A DNA stretch of 64,000 nucleotides, taken from positions 248,001-312,000 of the forward strand of contig NZ_FMCX01000005.1 in NCBI RefSeq assembly GCF_900091555.1, written 5' to 3'. Both the position numbers and the translations under genes were made by a program. Below are positions 20,889 through 28,773 of the stretch, piece by piece (position 1 is the stretch's first letter; the number at the start of each line of letters is the position of its first letter). The DNA comes from Micromonospora mirobrigensis. Its GTDB lineage: Bacteria > Actinomycetota > Actinomycetes > Mycobacteriales > Micromonosporaceae. The notes below the pieces were generated by a model. It was given only the letters and a program-made list of their open reading frames with translations, was not told the DNA's origin and ran no database searches.

Positions 20889-21686
20889 TCAGAGCGGTTC
20901 GACGGCGGGCACCAGGTCGGCGTCGACCACGATCGGGGCGTGGTCGGAGGGTCCCTTGCCCTTGCGGGCCTCCCGGTCGACGTAGGCCGCGCGGACCGTG
21001 CGGGCGAACGGGGCGGAGGCGTACACCAGGTCGATCCGCATGCCCTTGTTCTGGTGGAACATCCCGGCCCGGTAGTCCCAGTAGGTGTAGGGGTGCGGCC
21101 CCTTCATCGGCGTCGGCACCACGTCGTCCAGGCCGAGGTCGCGCAGGGCGGCCAGGGCGGCCCGCTCCGCGGGGGTGACGTGGGTGGAGTGCCGGAACAG
21201 CGCCGGGTCCCACACGTCGGCGTCGGTGGGGGCGACGTTGAAGTCGCCGCAGACCGCCACCGGCAGGCCTCCGGCGAGTTCCGGTTCCAGCGCGTCCCGC
21301 AGGCCCGCGAACCAGGCCAGCTTGTACGCGTAGTGCGGGTCGTCGGGGGAGCGGCCGTTCGGGACGTACACCGACCAGACCCGCAGCCCGTCGCAGGTGG
21401 CGGAGATGGCCCGGGCCTCCGGCTCGGGGAACCCGGGCTCGCCCGCGAACCCGACGGTCACGTCGGCCAGCCCGACCCGGGACAGGATGGCCACCCCGTT
21501 CCACCGGCCGTCGCTGTGGCTGGCCACCGTGTAGCCCAGCTCGCCGACCTCGGCGACCGGGAACGCCCCGTCGGGGCACTTGGTCTCCTGCAGGCAGACG
21601 ACGTCCGGCGCGGTGCCGGCGAGCCAGTCCAGCAGCCGGGGGAGGCGGGCCTTCACCGAGTTGACGTTCCAGGTCGCCAGGCGCAT
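20889..21686 (-). CDS. xthA: Exodeoxyribonuclease III
   Basis: DNA-repair 3'-5' exonuclease and AP endonuclease of 265 residues in the Mg2+-dependent EEP superfamily. It opens with RLATWNVNSVKARL, carries the metal-binding glutamate in VCLQETKCPD, continues with WNGVAILSR, GDFNVAPTDADVWD and RIDLVYAS, and closes with the catalytic SDHAPIV. The start is ATG 21686; the longer open frame upstream runs through a repeated hairpin and is not coding. It is transcribed alone. Confidence 0.93.
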   Translation of the reverse strand: MRLATWNVNSVKARLPRLLDWLAGTAPDVVCLQETKCPDGAFPVAEVGELGYTVASHSDGRWNGVAILSRVGLADVTVGFAGEPGFPEPEARAISATCDGLRVWSVYVPNGRSPDDPHYAYKLAWFAGLRDALEPELAGGLPVAVCGDFNVAPTDADVWDPALFRHSTHVTPAERAALAALRDLGLDDVVPTPMKGPHPYTYWDYRAGMFHQNKGMRIDLVYASAPFARTVRAAYVDREARKGKGPSDHAPIVVDADLVPAVEPL

Positions 21687-21726
21687 GGGTCCAGCCTGCC
21701 GCATCGGCGGCCCGCCCGCCGCGAAG

Positions 21727-21770
21727 GAGGGGCCCCTTGTCGACAGACGTCTGTTGACAAGGGGCCCCTC
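21727..21770. repeat. GGGGCCCC-core hairpin, family copy 1
   Basis: Inverted repeat with 21-base arms (21727-21747 and 21750-21770, one mismatch) and a 2-base turn. The arm begins GAGGGGCCCCTTGTC. It lies between the start of xthA and the end of the PAC2 gene, so it probably terminates the PAC2 transcript. Related copies are at 28694-28738 and 38801-38840. Confidence 0.8.
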
Positions 21771-21825
21771 TGACGCCCGGCACGCCACGCACGCCGGAAG
21801 CGCCGCAGTGCCGGAGTGCCGGAGA

Positions 21826-22746
21826 TCAGCTGCCCGGCGTGTCGTTCGGGCGGCTCTGCTCGGCCAGGAAGCGTTCCAGCTCGGCGCCGAGCTCGTCGGC
21901 GGTGGGCAGCGGCCCGTTCTCGGCGGCCAGCAGGTTCTTCTCGCCGCGTCCGCGGGCGAACGCGTCGTACTGCTCCTCCAGGGCCTGGACCAGCGCGGCG
22001 GCGTCGTCGGTCTGGGCGACCTGGCGGTCGATCTCGACCCGGACCACCTCGGCGGCGGCGCGCAGCCCGTCGTGCGGCAGCAGCAGGCCGGTGCTGCGCG
22101 ACACCGAGCTGAGCAGCACCTCGGCGGCGGCCGGGTACTCGGCCTGGGCCACGTAGTGCGGCACGTGGGCGGCGAAGCCGAGGGCGTCGCGACCCTGCTG
22201 GCCCAGCCGGTACTCCAGCAGGTGGCCGATGCTGCCGGGCACCTGGACCCGCTGCAGCCACGGCTCGTAGCCGGCGATCAGCTCGGGGCGGGTGGCGTGC
22301 GCGGTGAGCCCGGTGGGCCGGGTGTGCGGCACCGCCATCGGGATCGAGTTGAGCCCGACGGTGAGTCGGACGTCGAGGCGGGCGGCGAGCCCGGCCACGG
22401 CGGCGGCGAACCGCTCCCACTGGAGGTCCGGCTCGGGGCCGGTGAGCAGCAGGAAGGGGGTCTCGTCGTCGTCGTGCAGCAGGTGCAGCGTGAGTTCGGG
22501 GGCGTCGTAGTGCTCCCAGTGGTCCTCGACGAAGGTCATCACCGGGCGCCGGGAGCGGTAGTCGAAGAGCTGGTCGACGTCGAAGGTGGCGATGGGACGC
22601 GCCTCCAGCGAGGTGAGCAGCTGCTCGCGTGCCAGCCGGGTGGCGTTGCCCGCGTCGACGAAGCCGGTCAGGGCCTGGATGAGCACGGGTTGGCCGAGGT
22701 CGGGCAGGTCGTCGGTGAGCTGGTAGAGCTCGTGTGGGTCGAGCAC
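21826..22746 (-). CDS. PAC2-family protein (proteasome-assembly-chaperone-like)
   Basis: Cytoplasmic protein of 306 residues of the PAC2 family, related to eukaryotic/archaeal proteasome assembly chaperones and common in actinobacteria, which have proteasomes. Features: ALTGFVDAGNATRLA at about 26-40, the conserved FLLLTGPEPDLQWERF, LNSIPMAVPHTRP, and HVPHYVAQAEYPAAA. A helical, charged C-terminus follows (EEQYDAFARGRGEK). The start is GTG 22746 with AGGAGG nine bases upstream. Proteasome link is by family only. Confidence 0.85.
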   Translation of the reverse strand: MLDPHELYQLTDDLPDLGQPVLIQALTGFVDAGNATRLAREQLLTSLEARPIATFDVDQLFDYRSRRPVMTFVEDHWEHYDAPELTLHLLHDDDETPFLLLTGPEPDLQWERFAAAVAGLAARLDVRLTVGLNSIPMAVPHTRPTGLTAHATRPELIAGYEPWLQRVQVPGSIGHLLEYRLGQQGRDALGFAAHVPHYVAQAEYPAAAEVLLSSVSRSTGLLLPHDGLRAAAEVVRVEIDRQVAQTDDAAALVQALEEQYDAFARGRGEKNLLAAENGPLPTADELGAELERFLAEQSRPNDTPGS

Positions 22747-23166
22747 CGGTAGGGACCTCCTGGGAAACGCGCGTACGGGCGCCGCGCGGGAACGGCACCC
22801 GGTTCGGGGAACCACCCGCAATCCTGATCCATTCCATCAGGCGCCGGATCACCGGCCGTCGGGCCGTCCCATCGGGCCGCCGACCTCGTGGCCGGGGCCG
22901 TGGATGACCAGACATCCACCGTACGGGCCGACGGCGGGTCGGCCGTACGACCGATGCGGGTGATCTTGGCAGGTCGGGTGCCGGCGCGCGTGCTTCCCGC
23001 CTGCCCCGCCCGGCGGCGGGGCAGTTGACCGGTTGGCCCGACCCGGGCGGTTTGACGGGCCCTGGGTAGATAACCGGTGAACTGTCGACCTTGCGGGGTC
23101 TTGTTTGTGTTCAGCGCCACGTGATGACCCAGCGTGATCATGCGGATCTCCGCCTAGCCTCGTCGG
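22747..23166. other. 420-base divergent intergenic region
   Basis: No convincing gene on either strand; the open frames here lack ribosome sites and match no family I know. It must hold the PAC2 promoter on the minus strand and the promoter of the lysozyme-like gene on the plus strand. The right end is locally AT-richer (around 23090-23160). I see no clear palindrome or riboswitch. Confidence 0.5.
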
Positions 23167-24141
23167 ATGCGTGACGACGGCACCCTCGACGACCAGTACG
23201 CCCCCGAAGGCACGACTGGCCGTTCGGACGATATCCCCTCGTCCGATCGGACCGGCGCTTCCCGTGATCCCCGCCAGGGCCGGATCCTCGGCCGCCTGTT
23301 TCCCCGTACCCGCTCCGACCAGGGGGCTAACCCGACCACCGCGACCGACGGCGCCGGCGGGCGCCCGGCGCGGACCCGGGTGGCCGTGGCCACCGGGCTG
23401 GTCTGCTGCCTCGGCGCCGCGGCCGGCGTGACCCAGTTCGGCGGCGGCCTCACCGACTCGGCGGGCCGGACCGTCGGGCTCGCCGAGCGGGCCGAGCGGG
23501 CCGCAGCCGAGCCGGCCTCGCGGGGCCTGGAGCGCGCCGCCGTGGCCGCCCCGCCCTCGCCCCGGCCCTCCGCGACCGCCACCTCGACCCCGGACCCGGA
23601 CGTCGCCCCGACACCGACGAAGAAGCCCACCGCCACCAAGAAGCCGAAGCCCAGGGTCACGCCGAAGCCCCGGCCGAAGCCGGTCCTGGTCGACGCCGCC
23701 CCGGTCGCCGGCCTCGACGAGACGCAGATGGACAACGCCAAGGCCATCGTGCGCTCGGCCAAGAAGATGGGCGTGCCGCGGCAGGCGATGGTGATCGCGG
23801 TGGCCACCGCCATGCAGGAGAGCACCCTGCTCAACTACGCCAGCGGCGTGCTGCCCGAGTCGCAGGACTACCCGCACCAGGCGATCGGCTGGGACCACGA
23901 CTCGGTCGGGCTGTTCCAGCAGCGGCCGAGCAGCGGCTGGGGCACCGTCGAGCAGCTGATGGACCCGGAGTTCGCCACCCAGGCGTTCCTCTCCGTGCTG
24001 CTCCAGGTCCCCGGCTGGCAGGACATGCCGCTCACCCTGGCCGCTCAGATCGTCCAGGTCTCGGCCTTCCCCGACGCGTACGCGCAGTGGGAGTGGGCGG
24101 CCACCGAGGTGGTCGACGCGATCTACCCGCGCCGGAACTGA
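23167..24141 (+). CDS. Membrane-anchored/secreted lysozyme-like (transglycosylase-fold) protein
   Basis: Protein of 324 residues. A polar N-terminus (1-70) precedes one hydrophobic segment (VAVATGLVCCLGAAAGV, about 71-87). A Pro/Lys/Thr linker follows (TPTKKPTATKKPKP region, about 145-175). The C-terminal domain, from about 185, reads as a lysozyme-like fold: AKAIVRSAKKMGVPRQA, then AVATAMQESTLLNY with a candidate catalytic glutamate, then DSVGLFQQRPSSGWG. Similar domains occur in actinobacterial wall-lytic proteins, often beside a peptidase that is absent here. A role in peptidoglycan remodelling is inferred. Confidence 0.7.
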   Translation: MRDDGTLDDQYAPEGTTGRSDDIPSSDRTGASRDPRQGRILGRLFPRTRSDQGANPTTATDGAGGRPARTRVAVATGLVCCLGAAAGVTQFGGGLTDSAGRTVGLAERAERAAAEPASRGLERAAVAAPPSPRPSATATSTPDPDVAPTPTKKPTATKKPKPRVTPKPRPKPVLVDAAPVAGLDETQMDNAKAIVRSAKKMGVPRQAMVIAVATAMQESTLLNYASGVLPESQDYPHQAIGWDHDSVGLFQQRPSSGWGTVEQLMDPEFATQAFLSVLLQVPGWQDMPLTLAAQIVQVSAFPDAYAQWEWAATEVVDAIYPRRN

Positions 24142-24231
24142 CCGGCCGCCGGCTCCGTCCGGCCACTGTGGACGCTTGAGGATTGTCTCCGCGGGGTACA
24201 CATGAAGAGGAGCAATCAACTGGAGGTCGAC

Positions 24232-24381
24232 ATGTCAGCACTGGTGCGACGGATCAGCACGTTCCTGCGCTCGCCCCGTGGGCAGCAGCTGGTCGAGCGC
24301 GGTCGGCGGGAGATGGCCAAGCCGCAGAACCAGGCCCGGCTGCGCCAGCTGGCCGCCCGGCTCTCCGGCCGACGCCGCTGA
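24232..24381 (+). CDS. Small basic helical protein, 49 residues
   Basis: Short gene starting at ATG 24232 with GGAGG five bases upstream, ending at TGA 24381. The product begins MSALVRRISTFLRSPRGQQ and continues with Arg/Gln/Leu-rich helix to a GRRR end. It has eleven or more arginines and no membrane segment. An in-frame ATG at 24202 would add ten residues but lacks a good ribosome site. The gene lies 37 bases before the EcsC-family gene on the same strand, so the two are probably co-transcribed. I do not recognise the family; amphipathic peripheral-membrane or nucleic-acid binding are both possible. Confidence 0.65.
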   Translation: MSALVRRISTFLRSPRGQQLVERGRREMAKPQNQARLRQLAARLSGRRR

Positions 24382-24418
24382 CCGCGGCGCAGCCGTCCCT
24401 CGACCCCCGGGAGCATTC

Positions 24419-25204
24419 GTGACCGACTCCGCGTCCACCGACCCGAGCACCGGCCGCGACGCCGCGCTGCCCGAGCCCGGCACGCCGCCCGCGGCCGGCC
24501 CGGCGCCGGCCGACGGCGCGGACGCGCCGGAGGCCCCACCTGCCCGACTCTGGGACCGGATGCGCGAGGACCCGCAGTACGCCCCGGAGCACCTCGCCCT
24601 CGAGGCGGTACGCCGGCTCGGGCCGGAGGCCGCCCGCTGGGCGCAGCGGGCCCGGGCCGACCGGCCCGGCGTCTCCGCCGAGGAGCTGGCCGAGCAGGCC
24701 GTCCGCCGGTTCGTCAACCACGCCCGGTTCTCCGGCGCCGTCTCCGGCGCCGCGGGACTGCCCGGCGCGGTGATCGACGTGGGGGTGCTCGCCTGGACCC
24801 AGGCCCGGATGGTGCTGCACGTCGCCGCGGCGTACGAGGTGGATCCGGAGCACCCGGACCGGGCCACCGACCTGCTGGTGCTCCAGAAGGTGCACAAGGT
24901 CGCCGAGAGTGCCCGGCTCGCCCTCGGGGTGGCCGCCGGGCGGGAGCGCGCCGGAGCGCTCTTCGGCGCCGGCGGGCAGAGCCCGCTCGGCCGGGCCATG
25001 CTCCGCCTCGGCGTACGCCTGGCGCAGATGGCCGGGGTTCGCGCCGCCAAGCGGGTGGCCGCCAAGGTGATCCCCGGGGCGGCGATCGTCCTCGGCACCT
25101 GGGCCAACTCGTCGGCCACCACCGACCTGGCCGGCCGTGCCCGCACCCTCTACCGGGCCGGGTCGCCGCCCGTGCCGGCACCGCGCGATCGTCGGCCCGC
25201 ATAG
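24419..25204 (+). CDS. EcsC-family protein
   Basis: Protein of 261 residues of the EcsC family, named after an ABC-transporter-associated protein of Bacillus but without a settled function. The start is GTG 24419 with GGAG six bases upstream. The first 45 residues are Ala/Pro-rich. The core shows SGAVSGAAGLPGAVIDVG, AWTQARMVLHVAAAYEVD and a glycine-rich amphipathic helix near VRAAKRVAAKVIPGAAIVLG. It is preceded by a 49-residue helical protein on the same strand. Confidence 0.8.
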   Translation: MTDSASTDPSTGRDAALPEPGTPPAAGPAPADGADAPEAPPARLWDRMREDPQYAPEHLALEAVRRLGPEAARWAQRARADRPGVSAEELAEQAVRRFVNHARFSGAVSGAAGLPGAVIDVGVLAWTQARMVLHVAAAYEVDPEHPDRATDLLVLQKVHKVAESARLALGVAAGRERAGALFGAGGQSPLGRAMLRLGVRLAQMAGVRAAKRVAAKVIPGAAIVLGTWANSSATTDLAGRARTLYRAGSPPVPAPRDRRPA

Positions 25205-25220
25205 CCCGCGGCGGCGCCCG

Positions 25221-25291
25221 GTCGGCCCAGCCGGCGGCGGCCGGCCGGTCGGCCCAGCCGGTGCCGGCCGGTCAGTCGGCCCAGCCGGCGG
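25221..25291. repeat. 27-base tandem repeat at the 3' end of the SGNH gene
   Basis: Two full units of 27 bases (25221-25247, 25248-25274) and a partial third, each starting with GTCGGCCCAGCCGG or, in the third, just after GTCA. The third unit encodes the last residues and stop of the SGNH lipoprotein (…AGWAD on the minus strand). The outer units lie beyond the stop. This looks like local duplication of the gene's 3' end. Confidence 0.7.
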
Positions 25292-26120
25292 CGCGCCAGG
25301 TCGCCTCGGCGAGCCGGCGCTGGCCGGTGGCGTTGGGGTGGAACCAGTCCAGCTTGTTGACCAGGTCCAGGGAGAACCGCACCCGGTGCACGGCGCCCCC
25401 GTCGTGCCGGCAGCGTGACCCGTACGCCCGGCAGGCCGCGCGCAGCTGCGCGTTGTAGTCGTCGATCCGCTGCCGGAAGGTGGCCCGTCGGGCGACCGCC
25501 GCCGGCGCGGTCGACGTCGGGTCGGCCAGCAGGGCCGGGCAGACGCCGTACCGCCAGGCGCGCACGGCCCGGTCGTCGGCGTGCCCCACCTGCCAGAGCC
25601 GGTAGAGGTCCGGGATGCTGACCACCAGCACCCGCGCCTTCGGCCGGCCCTTGCGCAGCACCCGCAGGGCCCGGTCGACCTGGTCGCGGAAGGTGGCCAC
25701 CGGGGTCACCTGGTCGATGCCGCCCCGGCAGGCGTCGTTGGCCCCGATCAGCACGGTCACGTAGTCGGCGCGGTCGCGGACCGCCGCCTCGGCCTGGCCG
25801 GTCAGCGCGGCGGCCCGGGCCCCGGACGCCGACCGGTTGTGGGCCCGGCCGCGCAGCGCCGGATCGATCTCCAGCAGCCGCTGGTAGTGGCTGTCGATCC
25901 GCAGGCCGTCCCCGGTGGACCAGGAGTTGCGCTGGCACGAGGTGAGCACCACGCACGAGCCGAAGCCGGCGGTGATCGAGTCACCCAGCGCCGTCATGCT
26001 GGTCGGCAGGTTCGGCCGAGGTGCGTCGCGGGACGGTCGGGGAGACGCCTGACCGCCCTCGCAGGCGAGGGCGACGAGCGCCGCCAGGCAGGCGACGGCG
26101 GCGACCCAGCGACGTGGCAT
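25272..26120 (-). CDS. SGNH/GDSL-family hydrolase, lipoprotein
   Basis: Exported esterase/lipase-like hydrolase of 282 residues. Residues 1-20 are a signal peptide with lipobox-like ALAC, so it may be lipid-anchored at Cys20. SGNH blocks: block I TALGDSITAGFG (catalytic Ser47), block III TVLIGANDACRGG (Asn), block V LDWFHPNATGQ (Asp and His of the triad). Six further cysteines (VVLTSCQR, NDACRG, YGVCPALL, LRAACRAYGSRC) suggest disulfides, as in the Streptomyces-type SGNH esterases. Substrate unknown. Confidence 0.88.
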   Translation of the reverse strand: MPRRWVAAVACLAALVALACEGGQASPRPSRDAPRPNLPTSMTALGDSITAGFGSCVVLTSCQRNSWSTGDGLRIDSHYQRLLEIDPALRGRAHNRSASGARAAALTGQAEAAVRDRADYVTVLIGANDACRGGIDQVTPVATFRDQVDRALRVLRKGRPKARVLVVSIPDLYRLWQVGHADDRAVRAWRYGVCPALLADPTSTAPAAVARRATFRQRIDDYNAQLRAACRAYGSRCRHDGGAVHRVRFSLDLVNKLDWFHPNATGQRRLAEATWRAAGWAD

Positions 26121-26218
26121 GGTCCACCCCGGTTCGACGCGGAGAGCAACGGCGTCGTAACCCTATGCGGTCGATCGACGTCTGTCGAGGGGCTGCCCGT
26201 CACCGGTGGACCCGTGGG

Positions 26219-26824
26219 TCAGCGGCGGGCGGCCCGCCACGGCGCCGGCTGGCCGTGCAGCCACCAGTGCAGGGCCCGGGTGATCCGGGGCAGCACCAGG
26301 TAGGTCATCAGCGGGGTCAGGCAGAGCGTCATCAGCAGCGTCCGGGCGGCCAGCGGCACGTCGGGGATGAACCGGGCCGTGAGCAGGGTGGCGGTCAGGC
26401 TCAGCGGGAAGAAGGCCAGCCAGATCGTCACCGCCTGCTTCCATCGGGGCGGGGCCGGCGGGACCGCCGGCTCGGCCGCCGGCATCTCGACGACGTGGTC
26501 CACCGGGGTGTCGAACCAGCCCTCGATGCCGGTACGCCGCTCCACCCGGGTGTGCTCGACGATGCCCTGCGCGGAGGTCAGCCACCAGGTGCGCTGGGGC
26601 GACTCCTCCCAGCGGCGCAGCGTCTCGTCGTCGGCGAAGCGGTAGAGCATGTGCCACTCGGGCGAGCCCGGTGCGCTCTGCACCCAGCCCACGCCCAGGA
26701 AGCCGGGGAAGCCCTCGGCCAGCGCGCTGCCGGCCCGCATCCACGCGATCATCTCGTGGCTGCGGGCGGGATCGGCGCGTCGGGCGATCGCGACGGTCAC
26801 CGGCATCGTCTGGGTCATGGTCAT
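26219..26824 (-). CDS. ABM-domain protein fused to a C-terminal membrane domain
   Basis: Protein of 201 residues combining an antibiotic-biosynthesis-monooxygenase barrel (about 5-100: PVTVAIARRADPARSHEM, GFPGFLGVGWVQ, WHMLYRFADDETLRRWEE) with three hydrophobic segments (about 130-190: VTIWLAFFPLSLTATLL, LLMTLCLTPLMTYLVLP). The same fusion is seen in other bacteria; the function is unknown. The start is ATG 26824; the longer frame upstream lacks a ribosome site and conservation. Divergent from the small membrane-protein gene at 26986. Confidence 0.8.
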   Translation of the reverse strand: MTMTQTMPVTVAIARRADPARSHEMIAWMRAGSALAEGFPGFLGVGWVQSAPGSPEWHMLYRFADDETLRRWEESPQRTWWLTSAQGIVEHTRVERRTGIEGWFDTPVDHVVEMPAAEPAVPPAPPRWKQAVTIWLAFFPLSLTATLLTARFIPDVPLAARTLLMTLCLTPLMTYLVLPRITRALHWWLHGQPAPWRAARR

Positions 26825-26985
26825 GCCCTCATCCTTCCGGTCGACGTCGATCTGGGCCCGGTCACGGCGCTGGGTTGTAACGCAACGCACCGGGCGTCGC
26901 ATCCCGCGCACCCGGGCTCCGGTGGCCCGGATCACGGCCGGGGTCGCCCCGGTTAGGGCGGCACCAGCGGGGGTAGCCCGATGCA

Positions 26986-27249
26986 ATGACGAGATCCCAG
27001 CCCCGGCGCGCCCGCGGGACGGTCGGTCACGCGTACAGCGCGCTGAACCTGCGCCTGGCGCTGGCGGCGTTCGGTCTGGTCACCATGACCCTCTTCGCCG
27101 TGCTGGCGTTCCGGGCGCACGTGGTGTGGCTCGGCGTGGTCTGTGCGCTGGTCGCCCTGGTCGCCGTGGTCGACCTGGTCGTCGTCCAGCGTCGCCGCGC
27201 CGCCCGGCACCGCGAGCAGCCGGGCGCGCGGCACTCACTGTTCGAGTGA
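26986..27249 (+). CDS. Small two-helix membrane protein (DUF6343-like)
   Basis: Protein of 87 residues with a basic N-terminus and the segment YSALNLRLALAAFGLVTMT, a second helix WLGVVCALVALVAVVDLVV, and a basic QRRRAARHREQ tail. Sequence flavour matches the actinobacterial DUF6343 family, recalled from memory and not certain. It lies 15 bases before the aldehyde dehydrogenase gene and may be co-transcribed with it. Confidence 0.6.
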   Translation: MTRSQPRRARGTVGHAYSALNLRLALAAFGLVTMTLFAVLAFRAHVVWLGVVCALVALVAVVDLVVVQRRRAARHREQPGARHSLFE

Positions 27250-27264
27250 CAGGAGTACGACACG

Positions 27265-28677
27265 ATGCCCATCGCCACCACCAACCCCGCCACCGGACAG
27301 GTGCTCAAGACGTACGACCCGATGTCGGACGAACAGGTCGACGCCGCCATCGAGCGGGCGCACCTCGCGTTCCGGCAGTTGCACGACACCACGTACGCCC
27401 AGCGGGCGCAGTGGTTGAACGCCGCGGCCGACCTGCTCGACGCCGAGCGGGACGCCACCGCGCGGCTGATGACCACCGAGATGGGCAAGACGTACGCGGC
27501 CGCGAAGGCCGAGGTCACCAAGTGCGCCACCGCCTGCCGCTTCTACGCCGCCAACGCGGAGAAGATGCTCGCCGACGAGCCCGCCGACGCGGGCGCGGTG
27601 AAGGCGAAGCGGGCGTTCGTCCGCTACCAGCCGATCGGGCCGGTGCTCGCGGTGATGCCGTGGAACTTCCCGCTCTGGCAGGTGATGCGGTTCGCCGCGC
27701 CGGCCCTGATGGCCGGCAACACCGGCCTGCTCAAGCACGCCTCCAACGTGCCGCAGACCGCGCTCTACCTGGAGGACGTGTTCCGCCGGGCCGGCTTCCC
27801 GGAGGGCGCGTTCAGCACCCTGCTGGTCGGCTCGGACGCGGTGGAGCGGATCCTCGGCGACCCGAGGGTGCGCGCCGCCACCCTCACCGGCAGCGAGGCG
27901 GCCGGCCGGTCGATCGCCCAGGTCGCCGGCCGGGAGCTGAAGAAGACCGTGCTGGAGCTGGGCGGCAGCGACCCGTTCGTGGTGATGCCCTCGGCCGACC
28001 TGGACAAGGCCGCCGAGGTGGCCACCACCGCCCGCTGCCAGAACAACGGCCAGTCCTGCATCGCCGCGAAGCGGTTCATCGTGCACACCGACGTGTTCGA
28101 CGCGTTCGCCGAGAAGTTCGCCGCCCGGATGTCCGCCCTGCGGGTCGGCGACCCGATGGACGAGCAGACCGACGTCGGGCCGCTGGCCAGCGAGCGGGGC
28201 CGCGACGAGATCCACGACCAGGTGCAGGACGCCGTCGACAACGGCGCGACGGTGCTCTGCGGCGGCGAGAAGCCCGACGGCGACGGCTGGTTCTATCCGC
28301 CGACCGTGGTCACCGACCTGAAGCCTGCGATGCGGATGTGGTCCGAGGAGGTCTTCGGCCCGGTCGCCGGCCTCTACCGGGCGTCGTCCTACTCCGAGGC
28401 GATCGAGATCGCCAACGGCACCACCTTCGGGCTGGGCTCCAACGCCTGGACCACCGACCCGGCCGAGCAGGAGCGCTTCGCCACCGACCTGGACGCCGGC
28501 AACGTGTTCATCAACGGGATGACCACGTCCTATCCGGAGCTGCCGTTCGGCGGGGTGAAGAACTCCGGCTACGGCCGGGAGCTGTCGGCGGTGGGGATGC
28601 GGGAGTTCTGCAACACCAAGACGGTCTGGATCGGCGAGGGCGAGGCCGGCGCCGGCGCCGGCGCGCACTCCGAATAG
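27265..28677 (+). CDS. gabD: NAD(P)-dependent succinate-semialdehyde dehydrogenase
   Basis: Oxidises succinate semialdehyde to succinate (GABA shunt or related), 470 residues in the cytoplasm. Aldehyde dehydrogenase landmarks: cofactor region MPWNFPLWQVMRF, TLTGSEAAGRSIAQVA, general base Glu in VLELGGSDPFVV, catalytic Cys in NNGQSCIAAKRF, and VFGPVAGLY. Length and spacing fit the shorter GabD1-type enzymes. The start is ATG 27265 with AGGAG upstream. A Gly/Ala/Glu tail ends the protein. Substrate assignment within the superfamily is by resemblance. Confidence 0.88.
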   Translation: MPIATTNPATGQVLKTYDPMSDEQVDAAIERAHLAFRQLHDTTYAQRAQWLNAAADLLDAERDATARLMTTEMGKTYAAAKAEVTKCATACRFYAANAEKMLADEPADAGAVKAKRAFVRYQPIGPVLAVMPWNFPLWQVMRFAAPALMAGNTGLLKHASNVPQTALYLEDVFRRAGFPEGAFSTLLVGSDAVERILGDPRVRAATLTGSEAAGRSIAQVAGRELKKTVLELGGSDPFVVMPSADLDKAAEVATTARCQNNGQSCIAAKRFIVHTDVFDAFAEKFAARMSALRVGDPMDEQTDVGPLASERGRDEIHDQVQDAVDNGATVLCGGEKPDGDGWFYPPTVVTDLKPAMRMWSEEVFGPVAGLYRASSYSEAIEIANGTTFGLGSNAWTTDPAEQERFATDLDAGNVFINGMTTSYPELPFGGVKNSGYGRELSAVGMREFCNTKTVWIGEGEAGAGAGAHSE

Positions 28678-28693
28678 CCCACCCACCTGTTAA

Positions 28694-28738
28694 GAGGGGC
28701 CCCCTGTACAACGCGAGGCGTTAACAGGGGGCCCCTGC
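28694..28738. repeat. GGGGCCCC-core hairpin, family copy 2
   Basis: Inverted repeat with 20-base arms (28694-28713, 28719-28738, three mismatches). The left arm starts GAGGGGCCCCCTGTA and the right arm CGTTAACAGGGG. It follows the dehydrogenase gene and probably terminates it. Same family as 21727-21770 and 38801-38840. Confidence 0.8.
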
Positions 28739-28773
28739 TTACATGTCTGCCCGGGTGGGTAGGAGGTGCGCCC

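Noticed and set aside
26872..26884. GTTG-TAACG-CAAC inverted repeat in the divergent region before 26986
   Set aside because: Only 4-base arms; too short to claim as an operator.
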